64,000 bases of DNA, from assembly GCA_022559845.1 (NCBI GenBank), contig CM040121.1:510240566-510304565 (forward strand). The letters are read 5' to 3'. Position numbers and translations under genes: made by a program. Shown one piece after another: positions 44,889 to 54,820 of the stretch (position 1 is the stretch's first letter; every line of letters begins with the position of its first letter). This DNA comes from Amorphophallus konjac (Eukaryota; Streptophyta; Magnoliopsida; Alismatales; Araceae). A model generated the notes under the pieces. It made no database searches. It was not told the DNA's origin and saw nothing but the letters and a program-made list of their open reading frames with translations.

Positions 44889-44945
44889 AGATGGATATGC
44901 AGAGGACTCGAGGACCGATTAGCCAGGGGCAGTCCTTGTCAGGTC

Positions 44946-44950
44946 GCAGC
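44946..44950. other. Presumed 5-bp target site (GCAGC) of Tat-2
   Basis: The five bases directly left of the Tat-2 LTR. The matching copy should follow the other LTR, outside the window. Confidence 0.4.
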
Positions 44951-45624
44951 TGTTGATATGTTATTCCTCCTCGAGTTAAATAATATTGAAGAGATAAAAA
45001 AACAGGAGGAAAGATGAAGCTGTTGACCGTGATCGCCACCCGGTGAAAGCGCCGGGACTCGGAAGCTACGGGAGAATGCGGGTCCGTTCCTCCACTCCTC
45101 CTGGCCGGCCAGAAGGTGCGGGCCTCGTGCTTTTGGTTGCTGACCTGAAAGCAAACGGTGAAACACACAGATAAACGGAGATTAGCTAAATGATAGTGTA
45201 GTAGGTGTACTAATTGAAATAAAGCAAAGGAAGAACATGGCCCGGCGATACCTGGAGGTTTTGAAACCCCGTTTAGGGCGCCGGAAACAGTAGGAAAGAT
45301 AATAAATGCCAACGAAATGATGTATGTGATGTGTGATGCAGTGGAGAAAAAACGTGTGTGTGGTGAGCAAACAGAGAAGGACTAGAAACACAGAAACATG
45401 AAGCGTGAAGTTCCCTGCACCGGGGGCCTGCGAGGGATGTAGAAGGCCCCCACTCCCTGACGAACGGGCGGATGCTGTATGAGATTTGGCGATGGAATTC
45501 GACAGCACTTCGTGATGGTCCCCCCCTTTCCTCTGTCAGAACGGACGGACGCTGTATGAGATTTGGCGATGGAGTTCGACAGCACTTCGTGATGGTCCCC
45601 CCCCCTTTTTGTCAGAACCCGTGA

Positions 45625-45636
45625 GCTATATATATA
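45625..45636 (-). promoter_or_regulatory. LTR TATA box of Tat-2
   Basis: CTATATATATAG, downstream (minus sense) of the eight-palindrome U3 cluster, about 640 bases from the LTR start. It would drive the genomic RNA from the right-hand LTR copy. Confidence 0.6.
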
Positions 45637-45677
45637 GAGCCCAGGGCTTCGAGCTTAATCAGGGGTTAAGGGGAATG

Positions 45678-46124
45678 ACGGTCGGTCAAAGACCGGTAAA
45701 TGAGAGCATCGTGTCAATATTGCCAACGACATTCTCCTCTTAATCCGCCTGGAATCACGGGGGTCTAATCTGGGTGGCCTTAACAATGACGGTCTTACGA
45801 AGGCCGCCAAACATGTATGACGGTCTGGGAGGGGCCGTTCAATATACATGACGGTCCTGGAAAAACCGTTATACGTAAAGAGGAGTCAACGCCCAGACAA
45901 ACAACTTTTCGTGAAGCACGTGGCTATGACCGACTGTCGGGCCTCTGAACCCTTTTCTTGTCGGCAAACAATGACGGCCCAGGGACGACCGCTATATTGA
46001 CTATAACGGTTGGCATTGAGCCGCTATACAAAGCGTATCACGAGATACAAATAACCCGGGGCAGCGGAACACAACGGCCCAGTGGGGACCGTTCTATTGA
46101 GAAAAACGGTTTATAACAGACCGT
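45678..46124. repeat. Eight ACGG-N11-CCGT palindromes in Tat-2 U3
   Basis: Starts: 45678, 45789, 45820, 45851, 45974, 46006, 46074, 46106. Examples: ACGGTCTGGGAGGGGCCGT, ACGGTTTATAACAGACCGT. Spacer 11 in all eight; the 11 bases vary, though positions next to the arms tend to complement (TC...GA, CC...GG). Confidence 0.9.
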
Positions 46125-46276
46125 TAAATCCAATGAGAGGGAGGGAGGCCTTCTTTGCTGGGAAGAGCCCAAAATACTGCCAGAGGAATAATCTTTCATG
46201 TGATTGACTGTTCGGGACATCAATAACTGAGACGCAGGAACTGATTCGATTCATCGGTAAAAAACGGGTGTCAACA

Positions 46277-46290
46277 GATGCCCCTCCTTA
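46277..46290 (-). other. Polypurine tract of Tat-2
   Basis: TAAGGAGGGGCATC on the minus strand, two bases (TC) before the LTR start TGTTGACACCCG. Confidence 0.8.
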
Positions 46291-47229
46291 ACGTCCGCCT
46301 TGCAAGGGAACGAGCGGAGGTGTAGTGGAGGCGTCATGGAACATGGAGTTGTAGCGGAGATGAAGCGGAGTGGACTGCAAAAGCGGGCGTTAAGGCAATA
46401 CGACACCCGTTTCATACCAATAAGCCATAGAAATCTTCCGGCAACCTTCGAACCAATTTGCAAGGTACTGTGGGACTGAGTGTTAAACCTGAATCTGGAG
46501 GAACTAAGGTAAAAGAGCAAGGAGCGGCCTCGTCGGCGGACAAGCTGTGGTCCTAAATGAGGCGATATAGAAGCTGGTAATAGCGAAATTAAAAGGATTT
46601 TAAAACTCCAGACGAGGGAAACACTTAATTCATCAGAACCGAACAATTAGGTCCAAAGAAATACCTTCTAATTTTGGAGTGGAATTATTCCTTCGGTGGG
46701 ACATGGAACACAGAAAACAGTCAATCATACGCAAGATCATTTCTCAGGCAGACCGTAGGTCGTGAATGCTCAAAAGGTGCTTGTGATGCATGCTGGGCTA
46801 AAAGAAAGAAACATGTAAAATCGAATGCAAACAAAGGATAAAAATATAAAATACTCGAGAATATTATTGCAGAACTGAATGAGTCAGGGTCAGGACACTT
46901 CTTGCAACCACGGCGTGCAAGAGAGAACCGTCGTCCCCTGACTTCTTCCAACTTAGCGGCCTTTCCGAAGATTAGACACGCATACCTAGATCATCATGTG
47001 TTTTTGTTGACGGGGAACGTCAGATCCTGGAATGCGTGAAGAATCGACTGGTTCTCGAGATAGATGTTTATTACCATATAGTAATGCAATAAGAGTTTTG
47101 AGGGATTGAGGGCCATACCTGACTTACCTGTGCAGGCGTAACGGCGGGACATTGATGTTGTTTAGCTTTAACTGCAATCAAAACTCATTGGCACATGAAT
47201 TTCACAATAATGATACATTCAACAGTTCA
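46291..47229. other. Tat-2 non-coding region between 3' LTR and PMD promoter
   Basis: Contains the LTR-proximal tract shared with Tat-1 (TTGCAAGGGAACGAGCGG and GTAGTGGAGG blocks). No gene is recognised. Confidence 0.6.
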
Positions 47230-47390
47230 ACGGCTCATAGGGGACCGTTCTTAAATTGGACGGCTCATGGTAAACCGCCATATGGATCTTTAACGGTCAT
47301 AGGAAGGCCGTTCAATGCTAAGTAACCGTTTGCAGAATAACGGCCCTCAGGTAGCCGTTCTTATGGTATGGCGGTCTATCGCTAGACCGC
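47230..47390. repeat. Five palindromes immediately upstream of the PMD promoter
   Basis: Starts: 47230, 47260, 47293, 47340 (all ACGG-N11-CCG) and 47371 (GCGG-N12-CCGC). The last ends 24 bases before the TATA box. Confidence 0.9.
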
Positions 47391-47413
47391 CATTCTCAAC
47401 GTCGGTTCAGAAA

Positions 47414-47419
47414 TATAAA
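47414..47419 (+). promoter_or_regulatory. TATA box of the Tat-2 PMD gene
   Basis: AATATAAACCCC, then a C/T-rich initiator region, about 195 bases upstream of the favoured ATG (47611). Confidence 0.55.
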
Positions 47420-47610
47420 CCCCTTCCCCTTCCCTCCTCCTACCGTAACGGCAGGAAGAGAGGAGGAGAAGAGGAAGGATAGCAGCAGCGGCGCCCCTTC
47501 TCCCATACTCTCATTCTCTCTCTCTTTCTCTCTCTCTCTCGCTCACGATGGCCTCCCCGGCTCTCTCTCTCTCATTCTCTATCATCCTCCTCTTCATTCT
47601 CTCTCGGGCG

Positions 47611-50600
47611 ATGGTGACCGGCGGTGGTAACGGCGGCGAACGGCCGGTAGACGTGACGGATTCCTCGCCAGAGACGACCCCTTCGGCGGCCGAGGAGACG
47701 GCGGGAGCGGCGGCAGAGGCGACCTCGGCCGGAGAGGACTTCTCCGTCGACGACCTCGCCCTCATGCTCGTGGAGGAGGGCGCGACCGGCACCGACGGCG
47801 ATCGTGCGGGAGGCGGCGAGGCGGCGGCGGAAGCACCACGCCCGGCCAAGAGGCGTCGGGGCTCGGAGGTAGGTCCCTCTCGCCTTCTTTTTGCATAGCA
47901 TGGGGGAATGGGGGGCTGTCCACGGCGTGCGGGGCGGAACTCGCCGTCGTCGGAAGAGATGACGGAATGACGGTCCCCATTGGGCCGCCAATCAGACCAA
48001 AACGGCCCAGGAGAGGCCGTTAAACACACCCGGTCTTCGAGGTCACCTCAGAACAAAACGGCCCCCAACGGACCGTCAAACAGAACAGCGGCCCAGGAGT
48101 GGCCGTTGACCCTAACGTAGCAACCCTTGGCATTCAGAACAATACGGTCCCCAACGGACCGTTCAAAATAGCACCGCGGCCCAGGAGTGGCCGTTGACCC
48201 TAACGTAGCAACCCTTGGCATTCAGAACAATACGGTCCCCATTGGGCCGTTGAATGATTCACAAACCTCAGAACAACGGTTCACGGACAACCGTTGTGAA
48301 TGGAACAGCGGCCCAGGAATGGCCGTTTTATTCAAAACATCACAGGATAGGACGGTCCATGGACGGCCGTCATAGGCAACAAAACGGCCAGGGGAAGGCC
48401 GTTGAACACTCAACAACTAAAATGATGAACATCACAGGGTAACCCCCCCTTCTTTTGGTTATTAAGAAATATGAAACTAATGAGATGAATGAATGAATGC
48501 AGGGAAAGCGTCGGACCCGTATCTCTTGGCTGCAGGTTCGGTCAGTGTATCTTGCACTGCCGGACTTTCAGCGGGAGAGGCTGGCTGCCATGGGGTTCGC
48601 CCCATTCCTCAGTGTTGAGGTGTGTCGCTTTGACACACCTCTTCTCTATGCCCTGCACGACCGCTGGGATCCGGCGAGTCCCACGTTCCTCTTCCCGTGG
48701 GGTCACATGGTCCCCACGCTAGAGGACGTGGCCAGGCTCACTGGTTTGCAGGTGCACGGTCTACCGGTGACTGGGATCTCCTTCCCCGATTACCGCGGCA
48801 TGGCCGAGAGGCTGTTGGGGCTTGCACTCCAGACGACACGTCGGCAGACCACGCTTCTTCCGCGGGCAGCTCTCCAGGACAGCCTAGGGCTGCGACGGGC
48901 CGGACTTGCAGTGGGCGAGCGTCCAGAGGAGCACTTGGACCGGCTGGTGACGCGCGTGCGGCCTCGAGTAGCAGCAGGACCGGGTGCAGAGGCGGACACG
49001 GTTCTTCGGCGGTTCCTGATGTTCTTGTTCGGGCGACTCCTCTTCTCTACGCGTGCGGACGTCATCCACTGCCGACTTCTTCCGTTCCTCGAGGACCTAG
49101 AGCACGTGGGAGACTACGCGTGGGGTGCTGGTGTACTCGCCTTCCTTTTTGAGAGCCTCAGCTCGACGTCCCGACGGACGATGTTGGGGGGCTTCTCTCC
49201 CCTTCTCCAGGTACGACTCTGACTCAGAACTCATGCAATTTCCTAGGACCTAGACTCTAGATGCTGACGACTTGTGCATGATGCAGGCATGGGCTTACGT
49301 GCGGCTGCCTTCTCTGTACAGGGGACTAGAGTCCCGCCCTGGGCTCTTCCCCATTCTGCGACGGTGGGAGCCGACTCGGGGGTCAGGGACCCTGACACGG
49401 CAGGTGCGCGACCTGCAGGACGATGTCGACATGCTTCCTCGCGCCTCGGTACGACTTCTAAACCTTAGCCTTTATTTGGAAAATGCTTGTTTTATATGAT
49501 GTTGATGTGATTGCTGATGTATGCAGGTGCAGTGGACTCCTTATGCACATGAGGACGTGACAGAGCAGCCGTGGGTGGTGAGAGCTCTCACCTTCTCCGG
49601 GCGTGATGTGTGGTTACACTGCATGAATGTAGTGGAGCCCCTTTACTCCCGGCTGGTGATGAGGACGACCGGCGTCTCTCAGCCCGTGGTAGACTTCCCG
49701 GCGCAGGAGAGCGCGAGGGAGAGGGTGACGCGGAGCACCCGAGGGCTGACTCAGCAGTGCGATTGGGCGGCGCGGAACGCCGAGCAGGTTGCCGACTGGC
49801 AGGCAGGTGGGCGTGTGGTGACCGCTCGTGCTGACAGTGATGCGGCGTACGTGACTGCGTACGTCAGGCATTACGGAGACCGCGTGTTCCGAGGATCACG
49901 CCGACCGGTACAATTCTAAACTCAGACTTAATCTACATGCTTTATGATTTCTATATGCTGTACTGACTTCCTTTCGACATGCAGATTGACCCTGAGGGAC
50001 GCTTAGCGGAGCTGCAGGGGCTCCTTCATGCCACCATCCAGGAGAGGGATGAGGCTCGCCGAGCCCTCGAGTTACTGGTATGTTCCTAAACTCTGGACTC
50101 TTACATTTCTATATGATGTTTATGCATGTGACTGTCCTGGGATATTTGGGTGCAGCGAGCTGAGGCTGCTCAGAGGCGTGGAGCGGAGGCTCCTTCTTCT
50201 TCTTCTGTTGAGACACCGGCCGACCGAGCAGCCCGGGATGCCGAGTTCCAGCGGATGGTGGAGCGGGCCGAGGCAGCGGAGAGCGAGCTTGCCGTGCGGG
50301 TACACTTCTGACGCTTTCCTTTGTTTATTTGTGCATGATATGAATGGAATGTGCTAATGTTTGATGCATGCAGGTGGACGACGTGAGGGTTGCTATGGAG
50401 GAGGCTACCCGTGCCAGAGAGGAGGTGGCCCACCTACGGGCTGAGTTGGTGCAGGTTGAGGCTCGGGCCCAGGAGGCGACTGTGAGCGCCCAGAGGTCGG
50501 CGTCTCGAGCCAGGGCGGAGTTAGCCGAGGCTCAGGAGGAGGTGAGGCGGCTCCAGTTGGCAGAGGCTGCCGAGTTCCAGGAGAAGGTGAGAGGACTTCA

Positions 50601-51123
50601 TCCTATGCTGACTGCCGAGCTGGAGCAGTCACAGGCAGAGCTGGAGCGAGAGCGAGCAGCGTCTCAGGAGCGAGAGGTGCTGCGGCTCGTGGCTGAGAGG
50701 GAGGCGGCCCATTTGCGTGAGCAGCTTGCGCGAGCTCAGCCGGCCGACGCTCTTGAGACGGGACTTCTCCGGGCGGAGGTGGAGCGCTACCGAGCGGAGG
50801 TGGAGCGCTACCGAGAGGAGGTGGAGCGCCACCGAGTGACGATAGCGGAGCTGGAGCCTTTCAGGACCGAGGCCCTTGTGCTGCGGGGCCAGGTTCAGGG
50901 TATGACGATGAGCCGTTCGAGGAGCCGATCGGTCGTACCGAGTGGCAGCCAGGCTACTCACACCTCGGTGAGACGTTACATGGCGAGTTCCTCTCAGCGG
51001 GAGAGGAACGAGAGTGATGAGCGACGACGACGTCGCGATGATGCTGAGACTTCTTCGATGGCCCCGCCAGCGAAGAGACAGGAGGGAGGTGGAGACAGTG
51101 ACAGGCCAGAGGGTGAGGCCTGA
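47611..51123 (+). CDS. PMD and coiled-coil protein gene of Tat-2, 7 exons, apparently intact
   Basis: Exons 47611-47868, 48503-49210, 49287-49448, 49527-49907, 49985-50077, 50156-50299 and 50374-51123 (TGA). Every internal exon is a multiple of three and every intron is phase 0, with GT..TGCAG borders: a coherent gene of about 831 aa. The ATG at 47548 would add a hydrophobic stretch encoded by a CT-rich leader; 47611 has better context and fits Tat-1. Exon 1 is acidic and ends PAKRRRGSE (NLS-like). Exon 2 is the plant mobile domain: TRISWLQVRSVYLALPDFQR, FLFPWGHMVPTLEDVARLTG, RRFLMFLFGRLLFSTRADVI, GDYAWGAGVLAFLF. Exons 3-4 read AWAYVRLPSLYRG and LPRASVQWTPYAHED. Exons 5-7 encode a long E/R/A-rich coiled coil with an AEVERYR repeat, then SRSRSRS and RRRRRDD. 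It is antisense to gag-pol. A nuclear, dimerising, DNA-associated role is inference; PMD relatives act in TE silencing. Confidence 0.85.
47970..48402. repeat. Eleven CGG-N11-CCG palindromes in PMD intron 1
   Basis: Examples at 47970, 48002, 48058, 48088 and 48384, such as ACGGTCCCCAACGGACCGT and GCGGCCCAGGAGTGGCCGT; all spacers I checked are 11. Part of the tract is an 86-bp direct repeat (about 48085-48170 and 48171-48256). Confidence 0.9.
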
Positions 51124-51311
51124 TTTTGTACTTTTTCCTCTCTTTTTTCTTTTTTTTTATGAGATTTTTATGTTTTTGGGATGATGATATGTATATATGA
51201 TGCACCCCTTTTTTAGTTTTTGTATGGATGTATGAATGTATGCAAATGGATGAGTGTATGTATGAATGACAATGGGTGAGGGAGGCGATGACAGACTCGG
51301 GTGAGCTGCGT

Positions 51312-51690
51312 GAGAGGTAGCGAGGTACGCCGACTCAGGGTGAGCGACGCGAGCGGAGGTGAGGCACGCCGACTCAGGGTGAGCGACGCGAGCGGAGGTG
51401 AGGCACGCCGACTCGGGGCGAGTGACGCGAGCGGAGGTGAGGCATGCCGACTCAGGGCGAGCGACGCGAGTGGAGGTGAGGCACGCCGACTCAGGGCGAG
51501 TGACGCGAGTGGAGGTGAGGCACGCCGACTCGAGGTGAGTGACGCGAGCGGAAGTGAGGCACGCCGACTCGAGGTGAGTGACGCGAGCGGAGGTGAGGCA
51601 CGCCGACTCGAGGTGAGTGACGCGAGTGGAGGTGAGGCACGCCGACTCAGGGTGAGTGACGCGAGTGGAGGTGAGGCAGCTCATGAGTTT
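51312..51690 (+). repeat. 39-bp minisatellite, about 10 copies, after the PMD gene
   Basis: Unit GACGCGAGCGGAGGTGAGGC plus ACGCCGACTCAGGGTGAGC. Being a multiple of three it stays open on both strands (plus frame repeats SDASGGEARRLRV), but it starts 190 bases past the PMD stop, and nothing supports translation. Confidence 0.95.
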
Positions 51691-51698
51691 AGAGAACA

Positions 51699-51925
51699 AC
51701 GGCCAGGCAAAAACCGTTTTGGCAAGAATGACGGCCAAGACAGGGCCGTGGGTTGCTTAAGAATGACGGCTACGCCATAGCCGTCATGGAATATAACGGT
51801 CAAGTGTAGACCGTTAATTGGCGCAGGCCGACTAAAAATGACGGTCCAGTGTAGACCGTGGACATGAGAATGACGGTCTCCCTTGGGCCGTTCAAAAAAT
51901 GAATGACGGTCTATCGTACGACCGC
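51699..51925. repeat. Seven palindromes upstream of the DUF7745-like promoter
   Basis: From 51699 to 51925, for example ACGGTCAAGTGTAGACCGT and ACGGCTACGCCATAGCCGT. Spacer 11 in six; the last has 12. The TATA box lies about 110 bases downstream. Confidence 0.9.
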
Positions 51926-52035
51926 CAATCAGCACGATCTTAGAAGCCAAATTGAATTCCCTTAAGCCCATTCAATCCTGGTGTGCTCTCGTGCATCATG
52001 CGTTCCAGTGGAGCGAAACACGGGATGAGACCTCC

Positions 52036-52040
52036 TATAA
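52036..52040 (+). promoter_or_regulatory. TATA box of the Tat-2 DUF7745-like gene
   Basis: CTCCTATAAGTAAGG, about 90 bases before ATG 52126; matches CCTATAAGAAC before the Tat-1 homologue. Confidence 0.6.
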
Positions 52041-52125
52041 GTAAGGGGTGCTCTGCCTTCAGCCTGAACCCAACCTCTTCTTCTTCTTCTTAAGTTTCTT
52101 CCCTCTAAATCACCACCAAATCATC

Positions 52126-53573
52126 ATGAAGAGGAGTTTTGGTGAGCATTCTTTGGGTGAGGGAGACCATTCAGGCCCTAAGGCTGCGAGGAAGGAGCGA
52201 GAGGAGATTGCGCGTTTGGGTTCTATCCCTCGACATTTCAGTTCAAATCCTTCTAGAGAGGTATGTTTAAATCACTTCAAACTTGGTTCATTTGATTCTG
52301 TTTCGTCTAATATCTCTTTCTTTCTGCATTACTTTCCTCGTTTTCTCCTTTTTAGCTCCTTCCTGGCTCTCGCCGATACTCTTCTCTTAAGTGGGTGGCT
52401 CCCATGGTTCGTGCCTTGCCCCTAGGGGTAACCCACATCCTTAGTTCTTGGCACTTACAATCCTTGCTGTTCTTAGGTCGTAACTTCCAAAAGATTTCCT
52501 TTGACTGGCACAGTATTTCAGCCCTTGTAGAAATGTGGCACCCACAGACCCACACTTTTATCTTTCCATCCTTTGAGGCCACCGTCCTTTTAGAGGAAGT
52601 AGAGGCTTATCTGTCTCTCCCTAAGTCTAGGGTTGGGGAGGAGGATCTAGTGTGTCACACAGTTGCCCCTATAGATCCAGTTGCCATCTTTAGCGAGTTC
52701 ATAGAAGACCCGAGTGAGATCAAGACCTTTGTGGGAGCCCGTCATATTCACCTTCTTCCTCTCAGCCAGTGGGTGGTGGCACATTGTAAGAACAAATGCG
52801 GGTGGCATGAGGCTATTGCCAAGGCTGCATCCATTTGCTTGTGTGGTGCTATCCTCTTTCCGTCAGCCGACCACGTGCTAGATCTTCCCGTCCTTAGCAC
52901 CATCAGTGGTTTATGGAGAGGGCTTTCTATTTCCCAGGCTATCTTAGCCTATTTTTATGAAGGGCTTAGCTCTGCTGCCCTGAGTGGTCCACTGTTTGGT
53001 TCTATGATTCTCTTAGAGTGTTGGGTGGGCGTGAGACTGAAGTTTATCCCTAGGGCAGGCATAGAGACTGAGAGTAGGATCTTCGGGAGCCATCCACTTT
53101 CCTTTATCGGTGGCGGGTTTGGTTTCTCTTCGCAGGTGGAGTGCCGTACGGGGGATATGCGGACCAGAGAAGAATGGCGCAGGTACCTGAGTCGGCTACC
53201 TGTGGAGAGGCTCGTGATGCGGCCTAACTTCTTGGTGACTACGGAGATCAGACTGCCCAGAGGACAGGGTCTGGATTTGAGGCTAGTGAGTGATACCGTA
53301 CTGGCCGTGTATTATCCACACAGGTGCCATTTGCAGGTCGGGGTACCGCGGACCCTGCTTCCTCCGTTGTCGCACTTCCCTTCTCTTCAGGCTAGACAGA
53401 TTGGCACTGAGCACGATGAGCAGAGTGTGAGGAGTGCACTAGCGATGTGGGGAATCAGCAAGGTGCGTGCCTTGCCAGCAGAGGTGGAAGAGGCGACCGA
53501 GACTCGCCAGGCGTATATCAGAGAACTGAGAGAGATGTGCCCCTGCGGGAATGCCCAGCGGAGGATTGAGTGA
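52126..53573 (+). CDS. DUF7745/PMD-like antisense gene of Tat-2, apparently intact
   Basis: Exon 1 52126-52260 (MKRSFGEHSLGEGDHSGPKA..., 45 codons, GTATGT donor) joins in phase 0 to exon 2 52356-53573 (TTTTTAG acceptor), giving about 450 aa. Blocks: LPGSRRYSSLKWVAPMVRAL, SSWHLQSLLFLGRNFQKISF, ALVEMWHPQTHTFIFPSFEA, TVLLEEVEAYLSLP, WRGLSISQAILAYFYEGLSS, LLECWVGVRLKF and QVGVPRTLLPPLSHFPSLQA. The order matches DUF7745-type proteins, and the first third resembles PMD. Nothing catalytic is evident. The gene is convergent with integrase (stops 1.25 kb apart) and has its own TATA and palindrome cluster. Homologous to 2314-3701 of Tat-1. Confidence 0.8.
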
Positions 53574-53889
53574 TTGTACTTTCCCTTCCTTTTTATGATG
53601 CTTGATAAGTGAGAGTGCCTTGTTTGAGAGTGAGAATTGTTTGTATCAGGAATAAAAGTTGGAGTGACTGATTTTGCCCCTTGCAGTTGTTCTGTTGTTA
53701 CTTCGTCTTCTTGCTCCATCGTCCTGCACATTATTAGCAATGAAACAGGTTAAATCTGTTTTAGGCTTAGCCCCTTGCCTTGTGACAAGTGCGGAGGTAA
53801 CCAGTGCTTGATTTTTGGTCAAGGGGCAAGCCTTATTAAATAAGCGAAGGAAAAGAGAAATGATAACAATGCAATGCATGCATGCCATG

Positions 53890-54145
53890 AATGCAAGTCA
53901 TGAATATTTTTGGATTTTTTTTTTAATGTTTTCAATATTTTTGGATTTTGAAATATTCAATGTTTTTGGGTTTTAAGTTTTTTTTTTAAAAAATATTTGT
54001 TGTTTTTGGATTTTGAAATATTTGTTGTTTTTGGATTTTGAAATATTTGTTGTTTTTGGGTTTTGAAATATTTGATTTTTTTTGGATTTTGAAATATTCA
54101 ATGTTTTTGGATTTTGAAATATTCATTGTTTTGGGTTTTGAAAAC
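53890..54145 (+). repeat. Short AT-rich tandem repeat
   Basis: About eight to ten copies of a 25-30 base unit built on TTTTTGGATTTTGAAATATT. Lies 3' of the DUF7745-like gene. Confidence 0.85.
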
Positions 54146-54820
54146 CGATGCTTCCGTAACAAGACATGCCTCCCTCGTAACCTGAGGATTCCTCCTGAGA
54201 TTGGCGTGTGATTGAAGGGACCCTCCTGGTCCGAACTTATATTTGCCTGACGGTGTTCTGCCAGGGCCACCCCCAGGGTACTCAGCTTTGTCCTGAAAAG
54301 AAAAAGAATATGGAGACAAGCTTACACCCGTCATGTGAGTTTTTAAGACTTGAATTCTTTCCTGGGTGCCCCTCAAAGCTTCGGTCTGTTGTGTCGGGGT
54401 TTTGGTGTTCGTCATCGAACCTTAAGCCACCACATTTGTCATTCTTACTATGCCTAGTTGTTCCAATTTCCCAAATATTTTCATTTATTCATTTTTTTCT
54501 TTTTGTTCTTCTTCTCTCTTTTTCTTTCTTTTTCTTGTGGCTTCAGGTCATAACGAACTGCCCCTATTTGAGACTTATCTCGTATTAGGGTACCCAGGTC
54601 AGCATCGCCTCCTTTTTTTACTCCTCATTCTTGGGTTCAGCCGAAGCAAGAAACGTACAGGGACTACAACTTTCCTCCAGAGTGTGGCCCCGGGAAACGG
54701 TGTTTGGCGGAACTGGGGACAGGACCAAAGGGTCGTGTTTGTGTGTTCAGCTTCTCTCAGTGATTCTTATGAACAGGGGAAGCTTGCATTGCTAGGGAAG
54801 CACGTGGTTAGACTCTTTTT
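54146..54820. other. Tat-2 spacer between DUF7745-like gene and integrase
   Basis: No gene is recognised on either strand; a pyrimidine-rich stretch lies at about 54440-54540. Confidence 0.5.

Larger units (their letters stand above)
41350..44950 (+). mobile_element. Tekay-like Ty3/gypsy element: 5' LTR and start of gag
   Basis: A long LTR (2628 bp), a tRNA-iMet primer-binding site and a gag with SAFERTYCPEYIAT-type sequence point to a Del/Tekay-like chromovirus. Tat-2 has inserted into gag at 44950/44951; the rest of the element must lie beyond 64000. It is itself nested in Tat-3. Confidence 0.75.
44951..46276 (-). repeat. 3' LTR of Tat-2
   Basis: 1326 bp. Six-base inverted termini TGTTGA/TCAACA on both sides; the polypurine tract adjoins at 46277. 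On the minus strand: U3 with eight palindromes (46124-45678), a TATA at about 45636-45625, then R/U5. A 13-base copy of the primer-binding-site sequence lies inside U5 at 45026-45038. Confidence 0.9.

Noticed and set aside
44764..45312. Minus-strand ORF across the Tat-2 insertion site
   Set aside because: It spans the junction of two elements at 44950/44951.
45678..46124. RNA hairpins as terminators or miRNA precursors
   Set aside because: Arms pair over only 4-7 bases with an 11-base loop whose sequence varies. Fixed spacing in promoters and intron fits DNA recognition better. Not excluded for the GC-rich 10-base arms in Tat-1.
47970..48402. CRISPR-like array of short repeats
   Set aside because: Plant DNA, variable interior, irregular distances between copies, and only the inverted arms are conserved.
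51301..51780. Repeat protein with unit SDASGGEARRLRV
   Set aside because: Minisatellite with a unit divisible by three; the opposite strand is equally open and there is no promoter or splice link.
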